From NCBI RefSeq assembly GCF_015767635.1, contig NZ_CP065230.1, positions 1,922,001 to 1,986,000 on the forward strand: a DNA stretch of 64,000 bases, in the 5' to 3' direction. Made by a program: the position numbers and the translations under genes. The notes below the pieces were generated by a model. That model saw only the letters and a program-made list of their open reading frames with translations. It was not told where the DNA came from and made no database searches. Below are positions 48,552 through 58,461 of this stretch, in pieces. This DNA comes from Halomonas sp. A40-4. GTDB lineage: Bacteria > Pseudomonadota > Gammaproteobacteria > Pseudomonadales > Halomonadaceae. How positions within the stretch are numbered: the stretch's first letter is position 1; the number at the start of each line of letters is the position of its first letter.

Positions 48552-50333
48552 TTATTCGGCCGTGGTATCCGCTTTGGCTTTCTGACGCAAACGGATATTA
48601 AGGTCTTTGAGCTGCTCTGAGCTGACTTCGCCCGGGGCGTCGGTCATCAAACAAGCGGCACTTTGGGTTTTCGGGAACGCGATCACTTCGCGGATGGTCT
48701 TGGCACCCGCCATCAGCATCACCAGGCGGTCCAGGCCAAAGGCCAAACCACCGTGAGGCGGCGCACCGTACTGGAGGGCGTCCAGCAGGAAGCCGAACTT
48801 TTCCTGGGCTTCTGCCTGGCCAATTCCCAGGATGTCAAACACCGTACGCTGCATGGTTTGATCATGAATACGGATCGAGCCGCCGCCAAGCTCGGTACCA
48901 TTCAGCACCATGTCGTAGGCGCGCGACAAGGCGTTCGCCGGGTCATCCTTGAGTGCTTCAGGCGAGCATGACGGGGCAGTAAAGGGATGATGCAGCGGGC
49001 TGAGGCGGCCGTTATCGTCCTCTTCGAACATCGGGAAGTCGACGACCCAGAGAGGAGCCCAGTCTTGGGTATACAGGTCGAGGTCTGCCCCCAGCTTGAC
49101 GCGCAATGCGCCGATCGCTTCGTTGACGATACGCGTTTTGTCAGCACCGAAGAAAATAATGTCGCCATCTTTGGCGTCGACACGGTCGAGCAGATCCTCT
49201 ACCACATTCTCCATGAACTTGACGATCGGCGACTGCAGCCCGTCAAGGCCTTTCGCGCGCTCGTTGACCTTGATCCAAGCAAGCCCCTTGGCGCCGTAGA
49301 TACCGACGAATTTGGTGTATTCGTCGATTTCCTTGCGTGAAAGTGATGCACCGCCAGGAACCTTCAACGCTGCAACGCGGCCATCTGCCGCATTTGCCGG
49401 GCCGGAGAACACCTTGAAGTCAACCTGTTGCATCAAGTCATCGACATTGGTCAATTCAAGGGGAATACGCAAGTCGGGTTTGTCTGAGCCAAAGCGGTCC
49501 ATGGCTTCCTGCCACGTCATGCGCGGAAACGCGGCCAGTTCGACATCGAGCACTTCCTGGAAGAGTTGACGAATCATGGACTCGGTAATGTCCATGATGT
49601 CGTTTTCTTCAACGAACGAGGCCTCGATGTCGATTTGGGTGAACTCGGGCTGGCGATCGGCACGCAGATCTTCGTCGCGGAAACACTTGGCAATCTGGTA
49701 GTAGCGGTCAAACCCCGCCACCATCAACAGCTGCTTGAAGAGCTGCGGCGACTGCGGCAGTGCAAAGAAGTTGCCCGCATGGGTACGGCTCGGCACCAGG
49801 TAATCGCGCGCCCCTTCGGGCGTCGCACGGGTCAAAACCGGGGTTTCGATATCCAGAAATCCCTGATTTTCGAGGAACGCGCGTACGGTGTGTGAAATAC
49901 GCGAGCGCAGCCGTAGCTTGTCGATCATATCGGGGCGGCGCAAATCGATATAGCGGTGCTTGAGGCGGACCTCTTCACCGACTTTGCCATGCTCGTCGAG
50001 CTGGAAAGGCGGCGTCACCGCGGTATTAAGCACTTCGACGTCTTTTGCCAGTACTTCAATCATCCCGGTGGGCATATTGGGATTCTGCGTACCTTCGGGG
50101 CGCAGACGAACCCGCCCGGTAATGCGCAGAACGAACTCATTGCGAGCACGGTCGGCATTGGCAAACGCGTCGGCGGTATCTGGGTCCACGACGAACTGAG
50201 CGACGCCATCGCGATCGCGCATATCGAGAAAGATAACCCCACCATGGTCACGGCGGCGATGCACCCACCCGCATACGGTGACCGTCTGGTCTACCAATGT
50301 TTCGTTTAGCTGGCCGCAATAATGACTGCGCAT
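48552..50333 (-). CDS. aspS: Aspartyl-tRNA synthetase
   Basis: A 593-residue class IIb synthetase. N-terminal OB-fold anticodon domain ([26 protein letters not shown]), class II motif 2 ([20 protein letters not shown]), a GAD insertion domain around 280-420, and motif 3 ([27 protein letters not shown]). Whether it is discriminating or also charges tRNA-Asn cannot be settled here; the bacterial-type GAD domain is present. It follows the FmdB-type gene by 66 bases and ends at a strong terminator. Confidence 0.98.
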   Translation of the reverse strand: MRSHYCGQLNETLVDQTVTVCGWVHRRRDHGGVIFLDMRDRDGVAQFVVDPDTADAFANADRARNEFVLRITGRVRLRPEGTQNPNMPTGMIEVLAKDVEVLNTAVTPPFQLDEHGKVGEEVRLKHRYIDLRRPDMIDKLRLRSRISHTVRAFLENQGFLDIETPVLTRATPEGARDYLVPSRTHAGNFFALPQSPQLFKQLLMVAGFDRYYQIAKCFRDEDLRADRQPEFTQIDIEASFVEENDIMDITESMIRQLFQEVLDVELAAFPRMTWQEAMDRFGSDKPDLRIPLELTNVDDLMQQVDFKVFSGPANAADGRVAALKVPGGASLSRKEIDEYTKFVGIYGAKGLAWIKVNERAKGLDGLQSPIVKFMENVVEDLLDRVDAKDGDIIFFGADKTRIVNEAIGALRVKLGADLDLYTQDWAPLWVVDFPMFEEDDNGRLSPLHHPFTAPSCSPEALKDDPANALSRAYDMVLNGTELGGGSIRIHDQTMQRTVFDILGIGQAEAQEKFGFLLDALQYGAPPHGGLAFGLDRLVMLMAGAKTIREVIAFPKTQSAACLMTDAPGEVSSEQLKDLNIRLRQKAKADTTAE

Positions 50334-50399
50334 GTTTCATCCTGTTGTGTTTCGTGGCAAAAGGTAATTGTAGGACCTTGATCGGTCTGACGACGTCGG

Positions 50400-50684
50400 C
50401 TAGGCCGCCGTGTCTTTTTTCTTGGCCGCCGGACTGGCGCTATTCTGACCACCTGTCTCGGGCGTTGCGCTTTTGGCATCAGCAGCTAAATTCTTTTTAC
50501 TGCCGGTTTTAAAATCAGTTTCATACCAGCCGCCGCCCGCCAAGCGGAAACCGGCAGCGGATACCAGCCGCGACAAGCTGGCGCTTTCGCACGCAGGGCA
50601 ATCCGTTAACGGATCGGCGCTGATTTTTTGCAATTTATCCATGCGATGGCCGCAGGCCTTGCACTCATATTCATAGATGGGCAT
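50400..50684 (-). CDS. FmdB-family zinc-ribbon protein
   Basis: A 94-residue protein beginning MPIYEYECKACGHRMDKLQK with a second pair CPACES, a four-cysteine zinc ribbon of the FmdB/CxxC_CxxC_SSSS family; GGGWYETDFK is also typical. The C-terminal third is low-complexity, rich in Ala, Ser and Lys. Function is unknown; in many proteobacteria it directly precedes aspS, as it does here. Confidence 0.92.
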   Translation of the reverse strand: MPIYEYECKACGHRMDKLQKISADPLTDCPACESASLSRLVSAAGFRLAGGGWYETDFKTGSKKNLAADAKSATPETGGQNSASPAAKKKDTAA

Positions 50685-50866
50685 GTTGATGACTCCAGAT
50701 AAAGCTCAACTCCGACAAAACAGCAACATGAATGCTGCCAAGCTGCAATATGCGGCCCGTCGGGATAAATTCCAAGGCGATGATTATTCACGCCAGCTTA
50801 TTATACCCTTTTGTGCCCCCTGCCGAGCAAGGCTAGACGCCACCGGCAGACAGTGGAGGTCAGAAA

Positions 50867-51808
50867 ATGCCAAATGCAGTCATATTGGATGCCGAGAGTC
50901 TTGGTCCGCAAATCGATCTAACCGCTATCCGTCAGTCGGTATCGCACCTTGAGGTGTTCGGTCAAAGCACGTCTCAACAGGCTCGTGAGCGCCTGGCCAA
51001 TGCCGATATCGCCATTGTCAATAAAGTTGTCCTGGATGCGGAGACATTCAATCAGTTGCCCTCGCTGAAATTGATCTGTGTGCTGGCTACCGGGCTTAAC
51101 AATATCGATCTGGAAACTGCCAATGCCAGAGGGATAGCCGTTAAGAACGTTGCCGCTTATGGCACCGCCAGTGTGTCGCAGCACACCTTGATGCTGATGC
51201 TGACGTTGGCAAACAGACTGCCGCTTTATCAACGGGATGTTGCCGCGGGCGCCTGGCAAAACAGCGACTTTTTCTGCCTGCAGCATTATCCGACGATGCA
51301 GTTATCGGACAAGCACCTGGTGATGGTAGGCCAGGGCGAACTTGGTTCGGAAGTAGCACGTCTGGCTGAAGCACTGGGGATGCGCGTCACCTTTGCAGCC
51401 CGCCCGGGGAATGAAGCGAACGACGCCCGTCCGTCACTCGACGACCTGCTGCCAGAAGCCGACGTTATCAGCCTTCACTGCCCGCTAAATGACGCCACCC
51501 ATCACCTGATCAATGCAGGACGCCTGGCCATGGCCAAACCTTCGTTAATGCTGATTAACTGTGCCCGTGGAGGCGTTATCGACGAACATGCCGCGCTCTC
51601 GGCACTCAGGGATGGGCATATAGGTGGGCTTGCCGTCGACGTGCTACCCAATGAGCCGCCACGCGAAGGACACCCACTGCTAGCCGCGCTGGATGAACCA
51701 CTCAACCTGGTTGTCACGCCCCATAATGCCTGGATTACGCCAGAGGCCAGGCAAAACATTGTCAGCCTGACCTCTGAGAACATCCAGCAGTGGCAGGCAA
51801 ACCGCTAA
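50867..51808 (+). CDS. NAD-dependent D-2-hydroxyacid dehydrogenase (HprA-like)
   Basis: A 313-residue dehydrogenase. The NAD fold is seen in LVMVGQGELGSEVARLAEALGMRVTFAAR, where the loop ends in Ala-Arg and could accept NADP. Catalytic arginine is in LINCARGGVIDE, glutamate in LPNEPPREGHPLL, and histidine in TPHNAWITPEARQN. It resembles glycerate/hydroxypyruvate dehydrogenases (HprA group), but the substrate is not certain. It is a single plus-strand gene whose stop overlaps the acylphosphatase stop by four bases. Confidence 0.9.
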   Translation: MPNAVILDAESLGPQIDLTAIRQSVSHLEVFGQSTSQQARERLANADIAIVNKVVLDAETFNQLPSLKLICVLATGLNNIDLETANARGIAVKNVAAYGTASVSQHTLMLMLTLANRLPLYQRDVAAGAWQNSDFFCLQHYPTMQLSDKHLVMVGQGELGSEVARLAEALGMRVTFAARPGNEANDARPSLDDLLPEADVISLHCPLNDATHHLINAGRLAMAKPSLMLINCARGGVIDEHAALSALRDGHIGGLAVDVLPNEPPREGHPLLAALDEPLNLVVTPHNAWITPEARQNIVSLTSENIQQWQANR

Positions 51809-52080
51809 TAAGTCGCAAAATGATCCGGGGCGTGGCACTGATCCAGCACGTTAAATTCGACATGGGTCACCTGCGCCCCGTCAGGGCCTTTCCATAACCA
51901 CTCGCTGACGGTTTTTACATCCTCTGGACCGCCGCAAAGCAATACTTCAACACGACCGTCAGGCAAGTTTTTCGCATAGCCGGTTAAACGATACTGCAGC
52001 GCCTGATGTTGGGTAGAGCGCCGAAACAAAACGCCTTGCACTTTTCCCGTCACCCAAGCACGTACACAACAATCTGCCAT
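51805..52080 (-). CDS. acyP: Acylphosphatase
   Basis: A 91-residue small enzyme hydrolysing carboxyl-phosphate bonds. The phosphate loop VTGKVQGVLFRR holds the catalytic arginine and LTGYAKNLPDGRVEVLLCG holds the catalytic asparagine. The usual GVxFR has leucine as x. It lies 14 bases after the YihY gene on the same strand and is probably co-transcribed. Confidence 0.93.
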   Translation of the reverse strand: MADCCVRAWVTGKVQGVLFRRSTQHQALQYRLTGYAKNLPDGRVEVLLCGGPEDVKTVSEWLWKGPDGAQVTHVEFNVLDQCHAPDHFATY

Positions 52081-52094
52081 TGTCGTCTCCTGTT

Positions 52095-53003
52095 TTAGCC
52101 GTCATCATTTTCCTGATATTTGATAACAACAGCGCTATTGCGTGGCACCAACGGTCGACCTCTGCGCAAAAGAAGTGAGCGGGTAAAGGCGGCGCCAAAG
52201 AGCAAAATGAGGGATGAATAATAAACCCACAGCAGCACCATCACCACAGAACCAGCCGCACCGTAAGTAGAAGCCGTTGCCGTATAAGCAAGATAGACAG
52301 CGATGACACTCCGGCCAATGGTAAATAATACGGCGGTTACCACAGCACCTATCAAAACATCCTGCCAACTTAATACCACATCGGGCAATACCTTGAAAAT
52401 AGTGGCGAAAAGCAAAGCAACAACCAATAGCGAAACCAGCGATTCGGCCACTTGGCTCAGCAGGCCTACATAAGGTAGCAGGTTATCTGCCGCACCGAGC
52501 GCACCCCGGATGGCCACACCCAACACTAACGAGACCAGCAATATAAACCCGATCGACAGCACAACCGTTAACGAGAGTATACGATTTTTAATGAACACCA
52601 GCGCCCCGTTGGCTGTCGGCTTGGCGGTGACGCCCCAGATCGTATTGAGCGAGAACTGCATCTGAGCAAACACCGTTGTGGCACCCACGACAAGTGCGCC
52701 CACGCCGAGTATCGTCGGCATTATCCCCGCTTCCTGAATGCGCGATTGAGCGACGGCTTGTTCCACTACCGCTGCGGCATCACTGCCGATCGTGCCTTGC
52801 AGTTGTGCCACGATCTGACCCTGCGCCGCTTCCTCACCCAGTACAAGGCCAATGACGGTGACCGCAATAATAATGGTGGGGGCCAGTGAAAAGAGGGTGT
52901 AAAACGCCAAGGAGCCTGCATAACTGAAGGCGTTGCGCTTCAACCATAATGACGCCGAGTCCCTGAGCACGTTGCCCCAAAAATATGCGCTGCGTTTGAG
53001 CAT
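52095..53003 (-). CDS. YihY/BrkB-family inner-membrane protein
   Basis: A 302-residue integral membrane protein of the YihY/virulence factor BrkB family. The N-terminal AFSYAGSLAFYTLFSLAPTIIIAVTV is the typical first segment, followed by about five further helices and a segment TASTYGAAGSVVMVLLWVYYSSLILLFGAAF with the conserved glycine-rich helix. Long supposed to be a ribonuclease, the family is now regarded as a transporter or lipid-handling protein; its function is not settled. Divergent from the NMN adenylyltransferase gene. Confidence 0.9.
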   Translation of the reverse strand: MLKRSAYFWGNVLRDSASLWLKRNAFSYAGSLAFYTLFSLAPTIIIAVTVIGLVLGEEAAQGQIVAQLQGTIGSDAAAVVEQAVAQSRIQEAGIMPTILGVGALVVGATTVFAQMQFSLNTIWGVTAKPTANGALVFIKNRILSLTVVLSIGFILLVSLVLGVAIRGALGAADNLLPYVGLLSQVAESLVSLLVVALLFATIFKVLPDVVLSWQDVLIGAVVTAVLFTIGRSVIAVYLAYTATASTYGAAGSVVMVLLWVYYSSLILLFGAAFTRSLLLRRGRPLVPRNSAVVIKYQENDDG

Positions 53004-53158
53004 GAAAACTCCCTAATCAATTGATACAGGGCCAACTCTCCATGGCCTATTATAATTAGCATACCCAATCATACCGTTGGCTGCAGAGCTAGATTGCGCC
53101 GCCTCGCCAAGCCCACCATAATGCGGGGCCATGATTGACAGACAAAGGACAGCCTCGC

Positions 53159-54262
53159 ATGCCAACTGATGCCTCACACCCGAGCCAGGCGTATGACTTT
53201 GACTGCCTCGTCTTTATTGGCCGTTTTCAGCCCCCTCACCTGGGGCATCTGGCGGTTATTCGTGAAGCACTGAAACAAGCGCGTCAGGTTATCGTGTTGG
53301 TCGGCTCCTCCTGGCAGGCACGCTCGCTGCGGAATCCATGGCGTTTTGAAGAACGGCAGATGATGTTGCGCTCAGGTTTTGACGAGGAGGATAACCAGCG
53401 ACTGGAAATCACACCGTTACTGGATGCGCTTTACAACAACGACGTCTGGGTTCGCGATGTTCAGCGTAAAGTAAGGGACTTGACCGCGCCGGCAAATGCC
53501 AGACTGCCACGGATCGGTCTTATAGGGGCTAGCCGGGGACAATCCAGCTACTACCTATCACTATTCCCGCAATGGGAGTCGGTGAGTGTCCCGTTGGTCG
53601 AAGGTATTTCAGCAAGCCAGATCCGTGAACGTCTGTTTCGCTCGCCTGGGTCCACCGACGACTACCTCAGTACAGGTGCCTACCACGACCTACCCCCTGG
53701 CGTGGTTGATCGTGTGGCGCTTTTTTGCCGGGGAAGCGACTACGAACAACTGCTGGAGGAGCAGCAACTGCTGGACCAGTATCGTAAAGCCTGGCAACAA
53801 GCGCCCTACCCTCCCATTTTTGTTACCGTCAATGCCGTGGTGGTCCAGTCAGGCCATGTGCTACTGGTACGCCGTACTGCAGCACCGGGTAAGGGGCTGT
53901 TCGCATTACCAGGTGGCTTTATCAATCCCCATGAACGATTGCTTGACGCCTGCCTGCGGGAATTGCGTGAGCGTATCCGTCTGAAAGTACCTGAGCCGGT
54001 TTTGAAGGGCTCATTGAGAGGCCAGCGCCTGTTTGATGAACCTCACCGCAGTTGGCGTGGCCGAACGCTGGCTGAAGCCTTCTACTTTGCCTTGCGCCCC
54101 GACCAGCAGTTGCCGCAATTGAAACCCGTCAAGGGCGGTGACCATGCCCGCTGGGTCGCCCTTGCCGACCTTCAGCCCGATAGCCTGTTTGAAGACCATT
54201 TTTTTATCATTCAAAATTTTCTTGGCCTGCCTGCCGACTTTACGAGCGAGTCAGCGCACTAA
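53159..54262 (+). CDS. Bifunctional NMN adenylyltransferase/Nudix hydrolase
   Basis: A 367-residue two-domain protein like cyanobacterial and Francisella NadM-Nudix. The N-terminal adenylyltransferase domain (about 15-185) shows VFIGRFQPPHLGHLAVI and VEGISASQIRERLF, the two nucleotide-binding motifs; it forms NAD from NMN and ATP. The C-terminal Nudix domain (about 205-355) shows FALPGGFINPHERLLDACLRELRERIRL, a box that departs from the consensus REUxEExGU at two places. Start at ATG 53159 with AAAGGA nine bases before; TTG 53135 lacks this. Salvage use in NAD synthesis is inference. Confidence 0.88.
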   Translation: MPTDASHPSQAYDFDCLVFIGRFQPPHLGHLAVIREALKQARQVIVLVGSSWQARSLRNPWRFEERQMMLRSGFDEEDNQRLEITPLLDALYNNDVWVRDVQRKVRDLTAPANARLPRIGLIGASRGQSSYYLSLFPQWESVSVPLVEGISASQIRERLFRSPGSTDDYLSTGAYHDLPPGVVDRVALFCRGSDYEQLLEEQQLLDQYRKAWQQAPYPPIFVTVNAVVVQSGHVLLVRRTAAPGKGLFALPGGFINPHERLLDACLRELRERIRLKVPEPVLKGSLRGQRLFDEPHRSWRGRTLAEAFYFALRPDQQLPQLKPVKGGDHARWVALADLQPDSLFEDHFFIIQNFLGLPADFTSESAH

Positions 54263-54266
54263 TTCA

Positions 54267-55187
54267 TTACCCCTGCAGAAAGTCCCGGGGCAGCTTCATC
54301 ATTTGCCGCCACAAGCGCTCTACACCAGGCTTGTGGACCAGTGAACAACGGTACAGCCGGATTTCCAGCGGGATATCCCAGTTGGCATCGGCAGCACGCA
54401 CCAAACGACCGCTCTTTAGTTCTTCGCGAATACAAAAATCGGGGATCCATGCCATGCCTACCCCTTGAAGCACCATCCCCTTCAGCCCCTCCGCCATGGC
54501 GGTTTCATAGACGGTGCGCAGTTTCATACGCAAGGGGTCGTTTTTCAGCAGCATGCGTACACTGCGCCCCAAAAAGGCACCCTGCGTATAAGCCAGGTAG
54601 GGCACAGAGTCACCTTCTTGAAGTGAAAACAATGGTTTGCCCTGGGCATCGGGTAATGACACGGGGAGCATATTGACGTTGCCAATCGAAAAAGACGGGA
54701 ACACTTCAGCATCCAGCTGCATGGTGGCGAATGGATCATAGTAGGCCAGCATGAGGTCACAGTTGCCTTCACGAAGCACGTGAATGGCCTCTCCGACATT
54801 CATCGCGACCAATCGGGTAGGCAGCTCACCGAGGCCTTTTTGCAGTCGCGATATCCAAGGCGGATAAAAGCTCAGCGCTAACGAATGCGCGGCGACGATA
54901 TCCAGCGCCTCATTGGCAATCGAGAGCCCCCGTAAATGGCCTAACGATTCGTTAAGCTGCTCAACAAGGTTTCGCGCGGTAACCAGAAACAGCTGTCCTT
55001 CTGAGGTCAAGCCCACCGGCGTCGTTGAACGGTCAACCAACGTCACCCCCACCGCCTGCTCTAAAGCCCGGATACGCCGACTGAACGCTGGCTGAGTCAC
55101 GTGCCGCTGCCTGGCAGATGCTGAAAAACTCCGGGTATTGGCCAATGCGACGAAATCTTCCAACCATTTTGTTTCAAGGTTCACCAA
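54267..55187 (-). CDS. LysR-type regulator, HypT/YjiE-like
   Basis: A 306-residue LysR regulator. The winged helix is in LEDFVALANTRSFSASARQRHVTQPAFSRRIRALEQAVGVTLVDR, which strongly recalls E. coli HypT (YjiE), the hypochlorite-responsive regulator; the effector domain shows AAHSLALSFYPPWI and LREGNCDLMLAYYDPF, again similar. Methionines that sense oxidant in HypT cannot be mapped reliably by eye. It converges on the Nudix gene with four bases between stops and is upstream of nothing on its own strand except cls behind it. Confidence 0.8.
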   Translation of the reverse strand: MVNLETKWLEDFVALANTRSFSASARQRHVTQPAFSRRIRALEQAVGVTLVDRSTTPVGLTSEGQLFLVTARNLVEQLNESLGHLRGLSIANEALDIVAAHSLALSFYPPWISRLQKGLGELPTRLVAMNVGEAIHVLREGNCDLMLAYYDPFATMQLDAEVFPSFSIGNVNMLPVSLPDAQGKPLFSLQEGDSVPYLAYTQGAFLGRSVRMLLKNDPLRMKLRTVYETAMAEGLKGMVLQGVGMAWIPDFCIREELKSGRLVRAADANWDIPLEIRLYRCSLVHKPGVERLWRQMMKLPRDFLQG

Positions 55188-55239
55188 CGACTCCTTGTCA
55201 CCCTAGTTATTTGAATTGATCTGGCACGGAGCCTTCAGT

Positions 55240-56658
55240 TTACTGAATGGGCGCCGTTAAATAGGCCGCCCGTGATACCACTTTTTTCCACCAGGGACGC
55301 TGGGCAATCTCATCCAGGCTGATACGACGACATCTTGCGAAATCGTTCTCGAGCATCAAGCTAACCTGGGCAGCAACGGACGGGCTGGGCATAAAAGCGG
55401 TGATTTCAAAGTTTAACCGGAAAGAACGGTTGTCCATATTCACTGTACCGACCGTTGCCGCCTTGTCGTCAACAAGCATCACTTTCTGGTGGAGAAAACC
55501 AGGAAGATAACGGTATATTTTCACACCAACGCGCAACATATCGGGCAGGAATGAAAAGGCCGACAGGAAAACCAGCAAGTGATCAGGCCGTTCGGGTATC
55601 ATGACCCGGACATCCACGCCACGCATGGCGGCTAGCCGAAGCGCATCCTGAACACCCTGGTCCGGCACAAAATAGGGGCTGGTAACCCATAGCCGCTCTT
55701 CGGCACTCTGTATTACCTGCTGTATGAGCAGGCTTGCTGTGTCCTGGCGATCTGCAGGTCCCGAGGGGACCACGACCACGTGATGGTTACTGGCGAAGGT
55801 TTTCACGGGCTGCCAATCCAGGGTTATCACTTCGCCTGTCGCCCAATGCCAATCTTCCCAGAAGGCTTCCTGAAGCCCCAGAACACTCGGACCTTCAAGC
55901 TTGAGATGCGTATCGCGCCAGGGGCCACGATTAGGATCCTCGCCCAGATACTCCACGCCGACGTTAAACCCGCCAAGCCAACCTTCATGCCCATCGACCA
56001 CCATCACTTTACGATGATTGCGAAAGTTCAGTTGGAAAGGATGCTTAAGCCCCCTGGAGGATCGAAACGCACTGACTTCGATACCTGACTGGGCCAAATC
56101 ATTTAAATAGCGATCGCTGAGCTTTCGGCTGCCCATCTCGTCGTATAGGAAATAGATATTGATACCACGCCGCACAGCCTGCTGAAGGTACGCCATCAAT
56201 CGGCGGCCAAGCCGATCATCCCGGACGATGAAAAATTGCAGAAGAATATAGCGCTGGGCACGCTCAATGCCCGCAAACAGGCTTTCGAAGGTCTCCTCGC
56301 CGTCAATCAGCAAGGTTGCCTGGTTACCCTGGGTCATTGGCATCATGGCCAACTGTTCAACGGCTCGAATATCGGCGCTTTTAGCCGTCACACCATAGGG
56401 GTCAATGTTGGCGCGATAACGTACCAGCATGCGGCGTAAAATATTGTCACGCACCCCGCGGGCCGTCACGTAGCCATAAAACCGTGGCCGTCCAAATAGC
56501 CAATAGGCAGGTACGGCAACGTAAGGAAACGTGAGTAGTGAGATAATCCAGGCGACCGCGCCCTGGGAGGTCCGGCTGGACATCAGCGCCATCACCGCTG
56601 AAACAATCCCCAGCACATAGATCAACAAGATGCCGGTCCCTAGCAACCACGAGGTCAT
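55240..56658 (-). CDS. cls: Cardiolipin synthase
   Basis: A 472-residue phospholipase D-family enzyme joining two phosphatidylglycerols to cardiolipin. Two N-terminal membrane helices (residues 2-24 and about 34-53) precede two HKD motifs, HRKVMVVDGHEGWLGGFN and HQKVMLVDDKAATVGTVNMD, with DTHLKLEGPSV between them. ATG 56658 has TGAGGA at good spacing; the upstream extension to 56805 would overlap fumarase and lacks support. Cardiolipin often rises with salt stress, which would suit a halophile. Confidence 0.94.
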   Translation of the reverse strand: MTSWLLGTGILLIYVLGIVSAVMALMSSRTSQGAVAWIISLLTFPYVAVPAYWLFGRPRFYGYVTARGVRDNILRRMLVRYRANIDPYGVTAKSADIRAVEQLAMMPMTQGNQATLLIDGEETFESLFAGIERAQRYILLQFFIVRDDRLGRRLMAYLQQAVRRGINIYFLYDEMGSRKLSDRYLNDLAQSGIEVSAFRSSRGLKHPFQLNFRNHRKVMVVDGHEGWLGGFNVGVEYLGEDPNRGPWRDTHLKLEGPSVLGLQEAFWEDWHWATGEVITLDWQPVKTFASNHHVVVVPSGPADRQDTASLLIQQVIQSAEERLWVTSPYFVPDQGVQDALRLAAMRGVDVRVMIPERPDHLLVFLSAFSFLPDMLRVGVKIYRYLPGFLHQKVMLVDDKAATVGTVNMDNRSFRLNFEITAFMPSPSVAAQVSLMLENDFARCRRISLDEIAQRPWWKKVVSRAAYLTAPIQ

Positions 56659-56715
56659 AGTGGTGTCCTCATTATGGGTGTCAATTCCATTGCGATGCGC
56701 TGGCCGAGAATGGAC

Positions 56716-56742
56716 ATAGGCCCCGCCACTGGCAGGGCCTAT
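56716..56742. terminator. Hairpin between fumarase and cls
   Basis: ATAGGCCC (56716-56723) pairs with GGGCCTAT (56735-56742), and GCC/GGC extend the stem inside after one mismatch. It is 33 bases after the fumarase stop. No T-run follows on the minus strand, so termination may be weak. Confidence 0.45.
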
Positions 56743-56774
56743 ATCGCCTGAAACACGCGACTCCTTTCCAACAT

Positions 56775-58280
56775 TCAAGCCGTCTGGGCGATAATGTCCT
56801 TCCACTTGGCAGGCCCGGTCTGGTGCACCGAGGTTCCTGCACTATCCACGGCGACGGTAACCGGCATATCTTCCACTTCAAACTCATAAATGGCTTCCAT
56901 GCCGAGATCCTCGAAGCCAACCACGCGGGATTTCTTGATTGCCTGGGCAACAAGATAAGCAGAACCGCCTACCGCCATCAGATAAACCGCCTGGTTATCG
57001 CGGATGGCGTCAATCGCCGCCTGCCCTCGCTCGGCCTTGCCCACCATGCCCAGCAAGCCTGTTTCTTCGAGCATGGTGCGGGTGAACTTGTCCATGCGTG
57101 TGGCGGTGGTAGGACCTGCAGGGCCGACCACTTCGTCACCTATCGGATCCACCGGGCCCACATAGTAGATAAACCGTCCTTTCATATCGACCGGTAACGG
57201 CTCGCCCTTGGCAATCATATCTACCATGCGTTTGTGGGCCGCATCACGCCCGGTCAGCAGCTTGCCATTCAACAAGAGCGTATCGCCGGGCTGCCAGGTT
57301 TTGACATCGTCGGGAGTCACCGTATCCAGGTTGACACGTTTGACGTTGTCGCCGGCTTCACGGGTAATTTCCGGCCAATCTTCCAACTTGGGGGCAGGTA
57401 GCGCCACGGGGCCAGAGCCGTCCAGTGTGAAGTGGGCATGGCGAGTGGCCGCGCAGTTGGGAATAATGGCGACCGGCTTATTTGCCGCATGCGTCGGATA
57501 ATCCTTGACCTTGATATCCAGCACAGTCGTCAAGCCACCCAAGCCTTGTGCGCCAATGCCACTTTTATTGACCTTGTCGAACAGCTCGAGACGCAGCTCC
57601 TCGGCGCGATTGCTGGCCCCTCTTGCCTGCAAGTCTTGGATATCGATAGGATCCAGCAGTGCCTCTTTCGCAATTTCCATGGCTTTTTCGGCCGTGCCGC
57701 CAATCCCGATACCCAGCATACCAGGCGGGCACCAGCCAGCGCCCATTTTAGGCAATTGCTCAATGACCCAATCCACCACGCTGTCAGAGGGGTTGAGCAT
57801 GGCAAACTTGGATTTTGCTTCGCTACCACCGCCCTTGGCTGCCACATGGATATCGACTTTATCGCCCGGCACAAGCTTATGGTGGATAACCGCCGGGGTG
57901 TTGTCCTTGGTATTCTGACGCTTTCCATCAGGGTCCGCCAGGACAGACGCTCGCAAAATATTGTCGGGTAGCTGATAGGCGCGACGCACCCCTTCATTGA
58001 CCATGTCATCCAGGCTCATCCCAGCGTCCCAGGTGACATTCATACCCACGTGAACAAACACCGTGACGATACCGGTATCCTGACAAATTGGGCGATGACC
58101 GGTGGCACACATACGCGAATTGATCAAAATCTGGGCAATCGCGTCCTTGGCGGCAGGGTTTTCTTCACGCTCATAGGCAGCCGCCATGGCATCGATAAAG
58201 TCTTTGGGATGGTAGTAAGAGATGTACTGCAGTGCATCGGCAACGCTTTGAATCACGTCGTCCTGGCGAATCACGGTCAT
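56775..58280 (-). CDS. Class I fumarate hydratase (4Fe-4S)
   Basis: A 501-residue iron-sulfur fumarase of the single-chain FumA/FumB type. Cluster cysteines are expected in RMCATGHRPICQDTG, AGWCPPGMLGIGIGGT and IPNCAATRHAHF. The N-terminal half is the alpha domain and the C-terminal half, from about 320 (GRFIYYVGPVDPIGDEVVGPAGPTTATRMDKF), the beta domain. It hydrates fumarate to malate in the TCA cycle. ATG 58280 has GAGGAG ten bases upstream. Oxygen-labile clusters of this class fit the nearby oxidant-responsive type regulator only loosely. Confidence 0.95.
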   Translation of the reverse strand: MTVIRQDDVIQSVADALQYISYYHPKDFIDAMAAAYEREENPAAKDAIAQILINSRMCATGHRPICQDTGIVTVFVHVGMNVTWDAGMSLDDMVNEGVRRAYQLPDNILRASVLADPDGKRQNTKDNTPAVIHHKLVPGDKVDIHVAAKGGGSEAKSKFAMLNPSDSVVDWVIEQLPKMGAGWCPPGMLGIGIGGTAEKAMEIAKEALLDPIDIQDLQARGASNRAEELRLELFDKVNKSGIGAQGLGGLTTVLDIKVKDYPTHAANKPVAIIPNCAATRHAHFTLDGSGPVALPAPKLEDWPEITREAGDNVKRVNLDTVTPDDVKTWQPGDTLLLNGKLLTGRDAAHKRMVDMIAKGEPLPVDMKGRFIYYVGPVDPIGDEVVGPAGPTTATRMDKFTRTMLEETGLLGMVGKAERGQAAIDAIRDNQAVYLMAVGGSAYLVAQAIKKSRVVGFEDLGMEAIYEFEVEDMPVTVAVDSAGTSVHQTGPAKWKDIIAQTA

Positions 58281-58358
58281 GGACAAACTGCTCCTCGGTT
58301 ATCGTCTTGTCGGCGGCCTAAGCGGTGATGGGAATAGCGGCCTGTTTAACGTGTAAAC

Positions 58359-58364
58359 ATTATA
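58359..58364 (-). promoter_or_regulatory. Consensus -10 element upstream of fumarase
   Basis: TATAAT on the minus strand, 79 bases before the fumarase start. No convincing -35 lies at 16-18 bases, so an activator may be needed or the match is chance. Confidence 0.35.
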
Positions 58365-58461
58365 CCGTATTGGCATTATTCCGGCAGCAACACTGTATGT
58401 CTGCAATTCTAGGTGTGTGTGTTGGTTTAATTGTTTTCAAACAGAAAGATAACGGTATAAA

